Below, piece after piece: positions 23,693 through 32,029 of a stretch of 39,392 nucleotides of DNA. Both the position numbers and the translations under genes were made by a program. Numbering within the stretch: position 1 is the stretch's first letter; each line of letters starts with the position of its first letter. The DNA is from an uncultured Lachnospiraceae bacterium (lineage in GTDB: Bacteria; Bacillota; Clostridia; Lachnospirales; Lachnospiraceae): NCBI GenBank assembly GCA_902785985.1, contig CADABA010000048.1, positions 1 to 39,392 on the forward strand. Direction: 5' to 3'. The notes under the pieces are model-generated. The model made no database searches, was not told the DNA's origin, and saw only the letters and a list, made by a program, of their open reading frames with translations.

Positions 23693-24736
23693 ATGAGAAA
23701 AGAATTTTTACCGAATATGAAGAAAAGAATACGGATCGAAGACGTGGCAAAAGAAGCCGGTGTATCGATCACAACTGTATCCAGAGCTCTGAACGGAAGC
23801 GGATACGTTAAGGAAGCGACGCGTCAGAAAGTTTTTGAAGCGCTTCAGGCACTGGATTACAAGCCGGGTGTCGTGAGGAACACTGTTGAGCCGGAGATAG
23901 AAGAGAAAAGGATCATCTGTATGATCATACCTTCTATTGAAAATCTTATTTTTCCACAGATCATCAAAGGCGCGGAAGAATATCTCAGGAAGCACGACTA
24001 TATATTAAGCCTCTGCAACACGGAAGAGGATCCCGCGATTGAACTGGAATCGATACGCAAGATGCGCGCTCATGGAGCAGCCGGTTTTCTTGTCTGTTCT
24101 GCAGAGAGGAAGGATCGTTATCTCCGCATGCTTCACGAGAATCAGGTTCCTGCTGTTCTCCTGAACCGGTCCACGGAAGAGGAGATATACAGCTCGATCT
24201 CCGTTGACCATTTTCAGGCTGCCTATGACGCGGTGCATTACCTGATTCAGTCAGGCAGAAAGAAAATCGCCATTGCGTCAGGAAGAGAAGATCTCCTGCT
24301 GTATGGACAGCGGTTGGAGGGATATTGTAAGGCTCTGACGGACGCCGGACTGCCTGTGAGGGAAGAGTGGATCATGCGCGATGTCAGCGGGAGAAACGGA
24401 TTCTATCAGAAGACGATCGATCTTCTGAATGGACCGGAGAGACCGGATGCCATTTTCTGCACCAATGATCCGAAGGCATTTGTTGTTATGCGGGCGCTTC
24501 AGGATCAGGGAGTCCGTATCCCGGAGGAGATTGCCGTCATGGGGTTTGACAATGTGGAGATCTCAGCACTTGTCGAGCCTACGCTGACGACAGTCGCTCA
24601 GCCCTTTACCCTGATCGGGGAGACCGGAGCCAGGCTTCTTCTGGAACAGATTCGGCATAAGGAAGAGCACGGCGTCCTGCCAAAGCCATTCCATACAGTG
24701 ATGCCGACGGAGCTGATCGTGAGAAAGTCGACGTGA
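23693..24736 (+). CDS. LacI/GalR-family transcriptional regulator
   Basis: The 347-residue protein has an N-terminal helix-turn-helix (RIEDVAKEAGVSITTVSRALNGS, residues about 13-35). A LacI-type hinge and periplasmic-binding-like sensor domain follow (ICMIIPSIENLIFPQIIKGAE, VPAVLLNRS, SVDHFQAAYDAVHYLI, PDAIFCTND, IAVMGFDNVEISALVEPTLTTVAQP). It probably binds a sugar or sugar-derived ligand and represses its target by dimeric operator binding. Start 23693 is chosen because AGGA lies about 10 nt upstream; the start at 23717 lacks a ribosome site. It is followed by a 17-bp tandem repeat and the SDR gene, the likely regulated neighbour. Confidence 0.9.
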   Translation: MRKEFLPNMKKRIRIEDVAKEAGVSITTVSRALNGSGYVKEATRQKVFEALQALDYKPGVVRNTVEPEIEEKRIICMIIPSIENLIFPQIIKGAEEYLRKHDYILSLCNTEEDPAIELESIRKMRAHGAAGFLVCSAERKDRYLRMLHENQVPAVLLNRSTEEEIYSSISVDHFQAAYDAVHYLIQSGRKKIAIASGREDLLLYGQRLEGYCKALTDAGLPVREEWIMRDVSGRNGFYQKTIDLLNGPERPDAIFCTNDPKAFVVMRALQDQGVRIPEEIAVMGFDNVEISALVEPTLTTVAQPFTLIGETGARLLLEQIRHKEEHGVLPKPFHTVMPTELIVRKST

Positions 24737-24749
24737 AAAATCCGAACAG

Positions 24750-24935
24750 GCACGGAGGCTTAACAAGTGCAGAATTTCAGCTGTGCAGGAGCTTAAGCTG
24801 TACGGGAGCTTAACAAGCGCAGGACCTTAAGCTGTGCAGGAACTTAACATATGCCGGAACGCAACATGCGCTGGAACTTAAGCTGCGCAGGAGCTTAACA
24901 CACACAGGAACTCAACATGAGCAGGAGCCTATGCC
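24750..24935. repeat. 17-bp tandem repeat, about 11 degenerate units
   Basis: Units start at 24750, 24767, 24783, 24800, 24817, 24834, 24851, 24868, 24885, 24902 and 24919, each 17 bp (one is 16). A typical unit reads GCGCAGGAGCTTAAGCT. Ends alternate between AAGCT and AACAN types. The period is not a multiple of three and no reading frame runs through it. A palindrome (GCCTAT, eight bases, ATAGGC at 24927-24946) follows the last unit. Confidence 0.85.
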
Positions 24936-25050
24936 GCGGTATAGGCATGAAACAGGGAGGAATGAGAATGCTTTGACAGCAGGCAGCCGTTGATCGGAGC
25001 CTGTTTAAAGGGAACAAAATGAATAACATACGACTGTAGAGGGGGGTCAT

Positions 25051-25818
25051 ATGAAAAAAACAGCTGTTGTGACAGGGTCAGGACGTGGAATCGGTCTGGC
25101 TGTTGCCAGACAACTTGGAATGGATGGATGCCGGATCATTATTACTGCCAGAGGAAGAGCGGAAGACAATCAGAAAGCCATCGATGCACTCAAATCATGT
25201 GGAATCGAGGTTGCTTATGTACAGGCGGATATTCTCTTTGCAAAAGACCGCAGAAGGATCATAGAGGAGGCGGTACGGCTGTATGGGAGAATTGATATTC
25301 TGGTCAACAATGCGGGGGTAGCGCCGTTAGAACGGGCAGACCTTCTCGATATGTCAGAGGAGAGTTTTGACCGGGTCATCTGCATCAATACGAAGGGAAC
25401 CATGTTCATGACGCAGCTTGCGGCAAAGCAGATGCTCTCGCAGGAGCGGACAGACGGAATCAGAGGATATATTGTTAATATTTCCAGCTGCAGCGCGGAA
25501 GCAGTGAGTACGAACCGCGGGGAATATTGTGTGTCCAAGGCAGGTATTTCCATGCTGACCAAGTTGTTTGCGAATCGTCTGGCCGGGGAAGGAATCCTGG
25601 TAAATGAAGTACGTCCCGGCGTGATCGCGACAGACATGACGAGCGGTGTGAAGGAGAAATACGACAGACTGATCGGGGAGGGCATTTTCCCGATAGCCAG
25701 ATGGGGGAGACCGGAGGATGTCGCGGACGCTGTGAGCGCACTGGTCAGCGGAAAATTCGATTATTCGACCGGGATCCACATCGATGTGGACGGCGGTTTT
25801 CATATAAAGAGTCTTTAA
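25051..25818 (+). CDS. Short-chain dehydrogenase/reductase (classical SDR)
   Basis: The 255-residue product has the Rossmann TGSGRGIG (residues 8-15), NNAG (86-89), the catalytic Ser in IVNISSCS (about 145) and Tyr159-x3-Lys163 (Y-C-V-S-K). PGVIATDM follows, then the C-terminal glycine-rich end GIHIDVDGG. It is an NAD(P)H-dependent oxidoreductase, in the group annotated as 3-oxoacyl-ACP reductase or sugar/alcohol dehydrogenase; the substrate is unknown. The start at 25051 has AGAGGGGGG upstream. It follows the LacI-type regulator and precedes the hydrolase gene, both candidates for a shared catabolic role. The stop codon TAA begins a TTTAATCTCTGAC segment resembling R2. Confidence 0.88.
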   Translation: MKKTAVVTGSGRGIGLAVARQLGMDGCRIIITARGRAEDNQKAIDALKSCGIEVAYVQADILFAKDRRRIIEEAVRLYGRIDILVNNAGVAPLERADLLDMSEESFDRVICINTKGTMFMTQLAAKQMLSQERTDGIRGYIVNISSCSAEAVSTNRGEYCVSKAGISMLTKLFANRLAGEGILVNEVRPGVIATDMTSGVKEKYDRLIGEGIFPIARWGRPEDVADAVSALVSGKFDYSTGIHIDVDGGFHIKSL

Positions 25819-25844
25819 TCTCTGACATATACTTCCTGTGCGTT

Positions 25845-25942
25845 TAATCTCTGACGCAGAATTCTCGTGATGTGAGTCTGAGATGAATGCGCAAAGTGAA
25901 ACAGCTCTTTTGTATGGGATGCAGAGTAAGCGTCAGAAATTT
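25845..25942 (+). repeat. R2 repeat element, copy c
   Basis: This copy runs from TAATCTCTGACGCAGAATTC to GCGTCAGAAAT, with imperfect terminal inverted repeats (CTCTGACGC / GCGTCAGA). The inner part GATGAATGCGCAAAGTGAAAC aligns with copy b. A short extra TAATCTCTGAC lies at 25817 across the SDR stop codon. Confidence 0.65.
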
Positions 25943-25950
25943 ATGCCTTA

Positions 25951-26026
25951 TGTGAATCGCAGCCGCGCAAAGAGGAAGGTGCTTCGCACGTAAGCGCTGC
26001 GCTGCAGGAATGTGAGGCGTTCCTGA
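25951..26026 (+). repeat. R1 repeat element, copy d, directly after R2
   Basis: TGTGAATCGCAGCCGCGCAA and GAGGAAGGTGCTTCGCACG lead to the terminal stem CAGGAATG..GAGGCGTTCCTG (26005-26025, one base deleted). The left part is nearly identical to copy e. Confidence 0.7.
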
Positions 26027-26141
26027 CAGAGGCGTACGATCAGAAGCGGAACATATGAAGCCTCCGCGACAACAGACAAATCGCTGCTGCGGCCGTTTGT
26101 TCAAAAACAGAACGTATTTATTCGGAGCATAAAGATCAGAT

Positions 26142-26259
26142 AACTAAGATTTCCCGCATTCGGATGCATGGTTGTTACCATACTGATTTGTGCGGGATCT
26201 TTAGTTGGATAAAAGCAACGAGAGGACTATATACCCCCGCTGCTGAGGGGGCGTATATA
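26142..26259 (+). promoter_or_regulatory. Structured leader upstream of the hydrolase gene (candidate RNA element)
   Basis: The first hairpin is long: AACTAAGATTTCCCGCA (26142-26158) pairs with TGCGGGATCTTTAGTT (26191-26206), with an internal ATGGT/ACCAT stem (26168-26172/26177-26181). The second, at 26228-26259, combines TATATA/TATATA and CCCCC/GGGGG. No T-tract follows either one, so a simple terminator is not supported. Both lie within 150 bp of the start codon and its GTAGGAGG site. Confidence 0.45.
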
Positions 26260-26291
26260 CACTGTAATTTTATCAGTAGGAGGTTTTTTGT

Positions 26292-27140
26292 ATGGCAACA
26301 CGCGACAATTTCTTCAGAACAAGTGATGAAGCGATTCTTTATTTCGAAGATCACAGCCCGGAAAAAGGAAAACCGATCGTGCTTGTCCCGGGGTTTTGCT
26401 GCTCGGCACAGTTTTATGAGAACAATATCAAAGTCTTAAAGGAGACCAACCGAGTCATAACATTTGACCCGAGAGGGCAGGGAAGATCCTCCAAAGGCCT
26501 TCAGGGGCACACAGTCGTCCGCAACTGTGCAGACATAAAGGAACTCCTGGATTATCTGGACGTTCAGGATGCCGTTCTTCTTGGCTGGTCGATGGCTGGC
26601 CAGTTCATTGTCAAGTATTTTGATCTCTATGGAGCATACCGTGTGAGAGCACTGGGGCTCATCGACTGTCCGCTGGGTGCCATGCAGGACGAGCCGTGGA
26701 ATGCGCACGGTCTGAAGGGATTCAACTGGGATCTGTTCAATGACCACATGGTCATGAATTACAATGATCTGCACGGATACTGCAATTTCTTTGCGCATAT
26801 GATGTATGAAGGAAATGACGACAGTAAGATCGACTGGTGCACGTCTATTCTCGAGAAGACGCCGGCCTGGATCAGCTTTGCGATCTACAGCGATCTGGTC
26901 ATGACCAATGGGTATGAGATTCTGAAAAAGATCGATATTCCCATGGTCTTCTTTGGTGCGAACGGACGGGTCACGGCGAACGGGAAGGAGCTTGCCTCCA
27001 AATGGTATCCGGAAGCGGCGGTGAATTCTCCGTATAAGGAGTCCTATCCGTACGAACATGGCGGACATGTTTTCTTTGACGTATTTCCGGATGAGTTCAA
27101 CCGGGATCTGCTCCATTTCGTGAATGCGCTGGATAAGTAA
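26292..27140 (+). CDS. Alpha/beta hydrolase
   Basis: The 282-residue cytoplasmic protein has the nucleophile elbow G-W-S-M-A-G (Ser100), an oxyanion-hole region VPGFCCSAQF (about 32-41), RGQGRSS (about 61-67) and a C-terminal histidine in EHGGHVFFD (about 259). The segment where the acid usually sits reads FFGANGRVTANG, without an obvious aspartate, so the acid is elsewhere or altered. The family includes esterases, epoxide hydrolases and haloperoxidase-like proteins. The start follows AGTAGGAGG (spacing about 8). It is alone, after a structured leader, and ended by the terminator at 27155-27194. Confidence 0.82.
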   Translation: MATRDNFFRTSDEAILYFEDHSPEKGKPIVLVPGFCCSAQFYENNIKVLKETNRVITFDPRGQGRSSKGLQGHTVVRNCADIKELLDYLDVQDAVLLGWSMAGQFIVKYFDLYGAYRVRALGLIDCPLGAMQDEPWNAHGLKGFNWDLFNDHMVMNYNDLHGYCNFFAHMMYEGNDDSKIDWCTSILEKTPAWISFAIYSDLVMTNGYEILKKIDIPMVFFGANGRVTANGKELASKWYPEAAVNSPYKESYPYEHGGHVFFDVFPDEFNRDLLHFVNALDK

Positions 27141-27154
27141 AAGATCATATTAGG

Positions 27155-27194
27155 ACAAGGCTGCCGCATCGGTTGACGCGGCAGCCTTGTTTTT
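27155..27194 (+). terminator. Terminator after the hydrolase gene
   Basis: ACAAGGCTGCCGC pairs with GCGGCAGCCTTGT, a perfect 13-bp stem, followed by TTTTC. Confidence 0.85.
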
Positions 27195-27235
27195 CGTGCT
27201 TATCGTTCGAAGGGAGACAGGAAACCATCACAGTC

Positions 27236-28303
27236 TCATGAGATGATGCCGCCCCCGATAACGACGTCCCCGTCATACAGGACGACGGACTGTCCGGGCG
27301 TGATCGCCCGCTGCGGCTGGTCGAATTCGACCCGGAGAAGGTCGTCTTCCGGCTGCGTGACTGTGCAGGGCTGCTCTTTATGGCGGTAGCGGATTTTGGC
27401 ACTGCAGCGGAGTGAGCCTTCGATCCGGTCTGTGGTGATCAGATTGATCCGCCGGGCATAGAGAGTCTTTTTCATCAGATCCTCGTTGGAGCCGAGTGTG
27501 ACCGTGTTGCTCTCAGGGTCGATCTTTGTGACGAATAAGCGATGTTCTGCCGGGATCCCGAGTCCGCGCCGCTGGCCGAGCGTGTAGTGGATGATCCCTT
27601 TGTGCCGGCCGAGAACATGTCCCCCGGCATCAACAAAATCTCCCGCAGGGCATTCACGGCCGGTGTATCGCTGAATAAAACCGGCATAGTCGCCGTCGGG
27701 AACGAAACAAATATCCTGGCTGTCGTGCTTCTTGGCATTTATAAAATTTTTCTCGGCGGCGATTTCCCTGGTCCGCTGCTTATCCTGATCCCCAAGGGGG
27801 AACTGTACATGGGAAAGCATGTCCTGTGTCATCATATAGAGAACATAACTCTGATCCTTGGCCGGATCGAGTGCTTTCAGCAGAAGGTAACGTCCGCTCT
27901 CCGGGTCATATTTGATCCGGGCATAGTGTCCTGTGACAAGAATATCACAGCCCAGTTCTTTCATTTTCTCAAAGAGATGCTGAAACTTGAGGCAGCGGTT
28001 GCACTCAATGCAGGGATTGGGCGTGCGGCCATGCAGATACTCGTCGATAAAAGGTTCGATCACCTGCTCCCTGAAGTGATTCTCATAGTGGAAGATATGA
28101 TAGGGGATACCGATCTTTTCGGTCACGCTTCGCGCATCCTGCGTATTTTCGAGGGAGCAGCAGGTATCCAGGAGATCCTTTCCGATAACATCATTTTCAT
28201 ACAGCCGCATCGTGCAGCCCACACATTCATATCCGCGGGATGACATGATCTGGGCGGCAACGCTGCTGTCCACACCTCCGCTCATGGCAATCAATGCTTT
28301 CAT
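27236..28303 (-). CDS. mnmA: tRNA-specific 2-thiouridylase
   Basis: The 355-residue enzyme inserts sulfur at U34 of Glu, Gln and Lys tRNAs. The PP-loop SGGVDSS lies at residues 8-14, Cys101 (in TPNPCIECN) is the equivalent of the E. coli nucleophile region, and Cys199 in SQDICFVPD is the second catalytic cysteine. LGQRRGLG and the C-terminal ITPGQSVVLYDGDVVIGGG complete the family features. ATG 28303 is chosen over the upstream in-frame TTG (28309); AAAGGAA lies about 10 nt before it. It is a single gene on the minus strand. Confidence 0.95.
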   Translation of the reverse strand: MKALIAMSGGVDSSVAAQIMSSRGYECVGCTMRLYENDVIGKDLLDTCCSLENTQDARSVTEKIGIPYHIFHYENHFREQVIEPFIDEYLHGRTPNPCIECNRCLKFQHLFEKMKELGCDILVTGHYARIKYDPESGRYLLLKALDPAKDQSYVLYMMTQDMLSHVQFPLGDQDKQRTREIAAEKNFINAKKHDSQDICFVPDGDYAGFIQRYTGRECPAGDFVDAGGHVLGRHKGIIHYTLGQRRGLGIPAEHRLFVTKIDPESNTVTLGSNEDLMKKTLYARRINLITTDRIEGSLRCSAKIRYRHKEQPCTVTQPEDDLLRVEFDQPQRAITPGQSVVLYDGDVVIGGGIIS

Positions 28304-28331
28304 CTGCAATATTTCCTTTCTTAAGAGACGG

Positions 28332-28449
28332 CCTGCAGGCGCTTCCGGAACTCATTGAGAGTACACAGTTTTGCAAATTCCTGGAAATGACCTGCAGGCG
28401 CTTCCGGAACTCATTGAAAATGCACAGTTTCGCAATTGTCCGGAAACGG
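28332..28449. repeat. 59-bp tandem direct repeat, two copies
   Basis: CCTGCAGGCGCTTCCGGAAC begins at 28332 and again at 28391, and the copies stay aligned for about 59 bp (28332-28390, 28391-28449) with some substitutions in the second half. It lies between the divergent mnmA and recD2 genes. A CCTGTGCG remnant follows. Confidence 0.85.
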
Positions 28450-28472
28450 CCTGTGCGTTGACGCGCTTCTCT

Positions 28473-28551
28473 GCGGTCCCGGGAACAGAAGCCCCGGCGT
28501 ACGTGGTGCGCCGGCGCCTTTATGCTGCGCACGGACGCGATCCGCCGGAGG
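28473..28551 (-). repeat. R1-like element, copy f (degenerate), next to M copy 2
   Basis: The sequence before M copy 2 shares GGTGCG and GCGATCCGCCGGAGG with R1 copy e, which sits at the same distance and orientation before M copy 3. The terminal stem is eroded. The R1-M junction (CCGGAGG, then GTTTATCTCAG) is nearly identical in both. Confidence 0.5.
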
Positions 28552-28552
28552 T

Positions 28553-28652
28553 GTTTATCTCAGTTGGGGATGGAAACCCGCTGCTGAGACGAGCAGGATA
28601 TTGTCTTGCCCATCGTCTGCAGAAGCGATGGATTTGCCATGCTGAGATAAAC
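28553..28652 (+). repeat. M repeat element, copy 2 (MITE-like)
   Basis: The element is bounded by GTTTATCTCAG and CTGAGATAAAC (100 bp). The internal hairpin reads CCATCG...CGATGG where copies 1 and 3 have CCCCCG...CGGGGG, so the stem is kept although its sequence differs. GACGAGCAGGATATTG is shared by all copies. Confidence 0.7.
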
Positions 28653-28695
28653 AGATGTGCTTTGATGAGTCTACCTGATGCCCGACGGTTTGTCA

Positions 28696-28794
28696 ACGGA
28701 GACGGCTCCCGGGACGTTTCCTGTTGCCACGGAGACGGCTCTCGGGACGTTTCCTGTTGCCATGGAGACGATTTTTCGGGCATTTCCTGCTTCG
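28696..28794. repeat. 33-bp tandem repeat, about three units
   Basis: Two near-identical units (28696-28728, 28729-28761), beginning ACGGAGACGGCTC and ending CCTGTTGCC, are followed by a diverged third unit to 28794. The period is 11 codons, but no translated product in this stretch has support. Confidence 0.8.
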
Positions 28795-28953
28795 CTGAAG
28801 GAAGCGCATATCTTGATAAAAACGGTGAAATGACGTACAGTAGACCCATAAAGCGGAACCCGCTGATCGATTTGGCGGGACAGGCGGTATGCTCCGGTCT
28901 TCCGGAGACAGACATTTTTACGACAGTACTGAAAGAAAGGCAGGTGACAGAGC

Positions 28954-31341
28954 GTGGAACATTTGCGATGTGTAGTCGAACGCATCACATATCAGAACCC
29001 CCAGAACGGATACTCTGTCATCAAGTGCAGGGCAAAGAATTTCCAGGATCTTGTGACAGTCGTCGGCGAGATGCCGGATGTGCATGTCGGGAGCGTTCTT
29101 TATCTGGGCGGATTCTGGAAAATGGACGCCAGATACGGCCGGCAGTTCACGATCCAGGAGTTTGAGGAGACACTGCCGGCAACCGTCTACGGCATAGAAA
29201 AATATCTGGGAAGCGGGCTGGTAAAGGGAATCGGTCCCAAATATGCAAAAAAAATCGTACAGAAATTCGGCAAGGATACGCTGGAGGTGATCGAGACTTC
29301 TCCGGATGATCTTCTGAAGATACCGGGCATCGGGAAAGTCCGTGTGGAACGGATCAAAAAGAGCTGGACCGAGCAGAAGGAGATCAAGAACATCATGCTC
29401 TTTCTGCAGGGGCATGACGTTTCCACGAGTCATGCCACGAAGATCTATAAGGCTTATGGAAATGAAAGTATAGAGATCGTGAAGCAGAACCCCTACCGCC
29501 TGGCGGATGACATCTGGGGAATCGGATTCAGGACAGCCGATACGATCGCGGAAAAGCTCGGATTTGACCATGAGAAGTATGTCCGCCTGCGGAGCGGCAT
29601 GCTCTATACCCTGAATAAGCTGTCTGACGAAGGGCACTGTTACGCGACCCGTGAACAGCTGATCCGGGCCGGCACAGAACTGCTCTCCGTGGAGGAGGGT
29701 GTTTTGAATATTGCCCTGGATGAAATGATCCGTGCACATGACGTTATCACAGAGGAACTGCCGATTCCTGAGGACGCGGCTGTCGGTCAGGTGCCCGACC
29801 GGGCGATTTACCTCCCGCCGTTCTTCTTCTCGGAAGCGGGTGCGGCGAGACGTCTCAGAGCTGTTCTGGAAAACAAAGAGGGAATTCGGGTCGGGACGGA
29901 AGGCCTTGCCGAACGGATCAGTCTCCGCACCGGCATGCAGTATGATGCGGTTCAGATACAGGCCATTGAGACAGCTGTGCAGAGTAAGGTCCTGATCCTG
30001 ACCGGCGGACCCGGGACGGGCAAGACGACAACAGTACTCGGAATCATCACGGCCTTTCGAGAGGCCGGTGCCAGGATCCTCCTGGCTGCGCCGACCGGGC
30101 GCGCGGCGAAACGTCTGACCGAAGCGGTGAACGGAAGTCCGCAGCCTTCTGCTTCGGGGGATGAGGAGGCCTGGCGGAGTGCACAGCGGCGTGGATCAGC
30201 ACGGACCAAAAGAAGCGGGATCTCCTCCTGCGGGGAGGCTAAGACCATCCACCGGCTTCTGGAAGTGAAAATGCCGGAAGGCTATCAGAGAAATGAAGAA
30301 AATCCTCTTCAGGGGGATGTACTGATCGTGGACGAGTGTTCCATGATCGACATCATGCTGATGTATAATCTCCTGAAAGCGGTACCCGATACCATGACCC
30401 TGATCCTGGTCGGGGATATTGACCAGCTGCCGAGCGTAGGTGCCGGCAATGTTCTTCGGGACATGATCGATTCGGAGTGCTTTCCGGTCGTCCGCCTGAC
30501 ACGGATCTTCCGGCAGGCGCAGACAAGCCGGATCATAACGAACGCTCACCGGGTGAACTCCGGAAAAATGCCGGATATTTCCAATGGGAAAAATACCGAC
30601 TTTTTCTTCATCGATATGGAGAAGACCATGGCGAGGGAACGGCAGAGCGCAGATCCTTTCCTGCCCCCGGGATCAGAAATTTCGCCTTCTGAGATTGCTG
30701 ACCGGGCAGCGAATGAGATCGTGACACTGGTAAAGACAAAACTCTCCCGGTACTACCGCACAGACTCCCGCGAGATCCAGGTCCTGACGCCCATGCAGCG
30801 GGGCGTGGTCGGAGCGGCGAACCTGAATCAGGCGCTTCAGGCAGCGATCAATCCGGGTCCGGGAAGCAGCGGCAGATTTCAGGAAACGGATCACGTGCTG
30901 CGGCGAGGCGGTATGGTATACCGCCGGGGCGATAAGGTCATGCAGATCCGGAATAATTACGACAAGGAAGTCTTTAACGGTGATATCGGATTTATTGAGA
31001 GCATTGATATGGAGGAGAGGACGCTTCGGGTGAATATCGACGACCGATCCGTAGAGTACGATGCCTCCGAGCTCGATGAGCTTGTGCTGGCCTATGCCAC
31101 GACTATTCATAAAGCGCAGGGTTCAGAGTATCCGATCGTCGTGATCCCGGTCCTGATGAACCACTACGTCATGCTGCAGCGGAACCTGATCTATACCGGT
31201 ATCACCCGTGCAAAGAAGATCCTTGTGCTGGTCGGAACGAAGAAAGCGCTGTCTTACGCCGTCCGCCATCTGACTGTGGATAAGCGCAATACCATGCTGA
31301 AAGAGCGTCTTCAGAAGCTCATTCCTGCCGGGAAAATATGA
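28954..31341 (+). CDS. recD2: RecD2-type ATP-dependent DNA helicase
   Basis: The 795-residue SF1B helicase has an N-terminal OB-fold and helix-hairpin-helix region (KGIGPKYAKKIVQKFG, LLKIPGIGKVRVERI) typical of RecD2, which acts without RecBC. Motif I is GGPGTGKTT (about 350-358), followed by APTGRAAKRL, VDECSMID (about 461), GDIDQLPSVGAGN and the 3'-end ATTIHKAQGSEYP and TRAKKILVLVG segments. There is a roughly 35-residue low-complexity insertion after APTGRAAKRL (Ser/Arg/Ala-rich, about 393-428) and a second after FFFIDMEK (about 555-585); both are loop regions in relatives. The start is GTG 28954 with a weak site. The terminator at 31397 ends it. Confidence 0.93.
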   Translation: MEHLRCVVERITYQNPQNGYSVIKCRAKNFQDLVTVVGEMPDVHVGSVLYLGGFWKMDARYGRQFTIQEFEETLPATVYGIEKYLGSGLVKGIGPKYAKKIVQKFGKDTLEVIETSPDDLLKIPGIGKVRVERIKKSWTEQKEIKNIMLFLQGHDVSTSHATKIYKAYGNESIEIVKQNPYRLADDIWGIGFRTADTIAEKLGFDHEKYVRLRSGMLYTLNKLSDEGHCYATREQLIRAGTELLSVEEGVLNIALDEMIRAHDVITEELPIPEDAAVGQVPDRAIYLPPFFFSEAGAARRLRAVLENKEGIRVGTEGLAERISLRTGMQYDAVQIQAIETAVQSKVLILTGGPGTGKTTTVLGIITAFREAGARILLAAPTGRAAKRLTEAVNGSPQPSASGDEEAWRSAQRRGSARTKRSGISSCGEAKTIHRLLEVKMPEGYQRNEENPLQGDVLIVDECSMIDIMLMYNLLKAVPDTMTLILVGDIDQLPSVGAGNVLRDMIDSECFPVVRLTRIFRQAQTSRIITNAHRVNSGKMPDISNGKNTDFFFIDMEKTMARERQSADPFLPPGSEISPSEIADRAANEIVTLVKTKLSRYYRTDSREIQVLTPMQRGVVGAANLNQALQAAINPGPGSSGRFQETDHVLRRGGMVYRRGDKVMQIRNNYDKEVFNGDIGFIESIDMEERTLRVNIDDRSVEYDASELDELVLAYATTIHKAQGSEYPIVVIPVLMNHYVMLQRNLIYTGITRAKKILVLVGTKKALSYAVRHLTVDKRNTMLKERLQKLIPAGKI

Positions 31342-31396
31342 GAAATTGATGAGCGAATCCAAAAGCTTCTCTTAGCCGGTAAAATATGAGACATGG

Positions 31397-31438
31397 CGAC
31401 AGGCCCGCAGCCAATCTGCTGCGGGCCTGTCGTTCTTT
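31397..31438 (+). terminator. Terminator after recD2
   Basis: A perfect 15-bp stem (CGACAGGCCCGCAGC, 31397-31411, loop CAATCT, second arm 31418-31432) is followed by TTCTTT. Confidence 0.9.
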
Positions 31439-31556
31439 ACGTGTAGACAGAGAGTAAAAAGGCTTTGATCCACCTTCCCGGGACTCGGCTCGGCGACGAA
31501 AGAGGATAGGTTCATCCCGAACTCAGAGATACTGATTTCGTTCTTTCTAATACGTC

Positions 31557-31979
31557 TTACTCAAAATGGAAAATATTGATCCCGGTCTTTTCGTCGAACC
31601 GGCGGCCGGTCTCGCAGTCGAGAACATCGACAAAGATCTCTGCAGTCACGGAGATGACGCACTCGACCAGATGCCCGCCGAAGAGTGAGAGGTCCGGCGT
31701 GGCGAGTCCTATGTGCACGTGAAGGTAAGGCTTCCCGTCTTTTCGTGAGATGTTACCGTTCAGGGAAGCGATCTCCATGGGTACATCGAGCGTTTTTCTG
31801 TGAAATTCCTTCTTTTCAAGATCGTAGAGCGCAATCTTTGCGTGGTTTGAAGCGCCGAGTCCCTGGATTTGGGCTGTGCGGATGTTTTCATTTTCCGCAA
31901 GCGCCGTCAGGGAAGAAATGATCTCGTCTCCGGGATCGAGACGAAGGATGAATGTGTGGCCGCATTTTCTGTATTCCAT
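31557..31979 (-). CDS. PPC-domain (DUF296) putative DNA-binding protein
   Basis: The 140-residue protein is a single PPC (plants and prokaryotes conserved) domain. It has an early L-D-P-G-D-E segment, the QGLGASNHAKIALYD strand-loop, and the metal/ligand segment PYLHVHIGLA with its paired histidines, followed by GGHLVECVISVTAEI. Bacterial members are thought to form trimers and may bind DNA or small ligands, but no specific function is established. It is alone on the minus strand, and its upstream gap (31980-32364) contains three different repeats. Confidence 0.85.
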   Translation of the reverse strand: MEYRKCGHTFILRLDPGDEIISSLTALAENENIRTAQIQGLGASNHAKIALYDLEKKEFHRKTLDVPMEIASLNGNISRKDGKPYLHVHIGLATPDLSLFGGHLVECVISVTAEIFVDVLDCETGRRFDEKTGINIFHFE

Positions 31980-32029
31980 AAGATCACCTCCGGACGGATT
32001 CTTGTTTATATGAATTTTCCTGACAGAAC

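Noticed and set aside
28371..29165. 264-residue plus-strand open frame before recD2
   Set aside because: It runs through the tandem 59-bp and 33-bp repeats and an M element, then overlaps recD2 in another frame. Nothing in it resembles a protein family.
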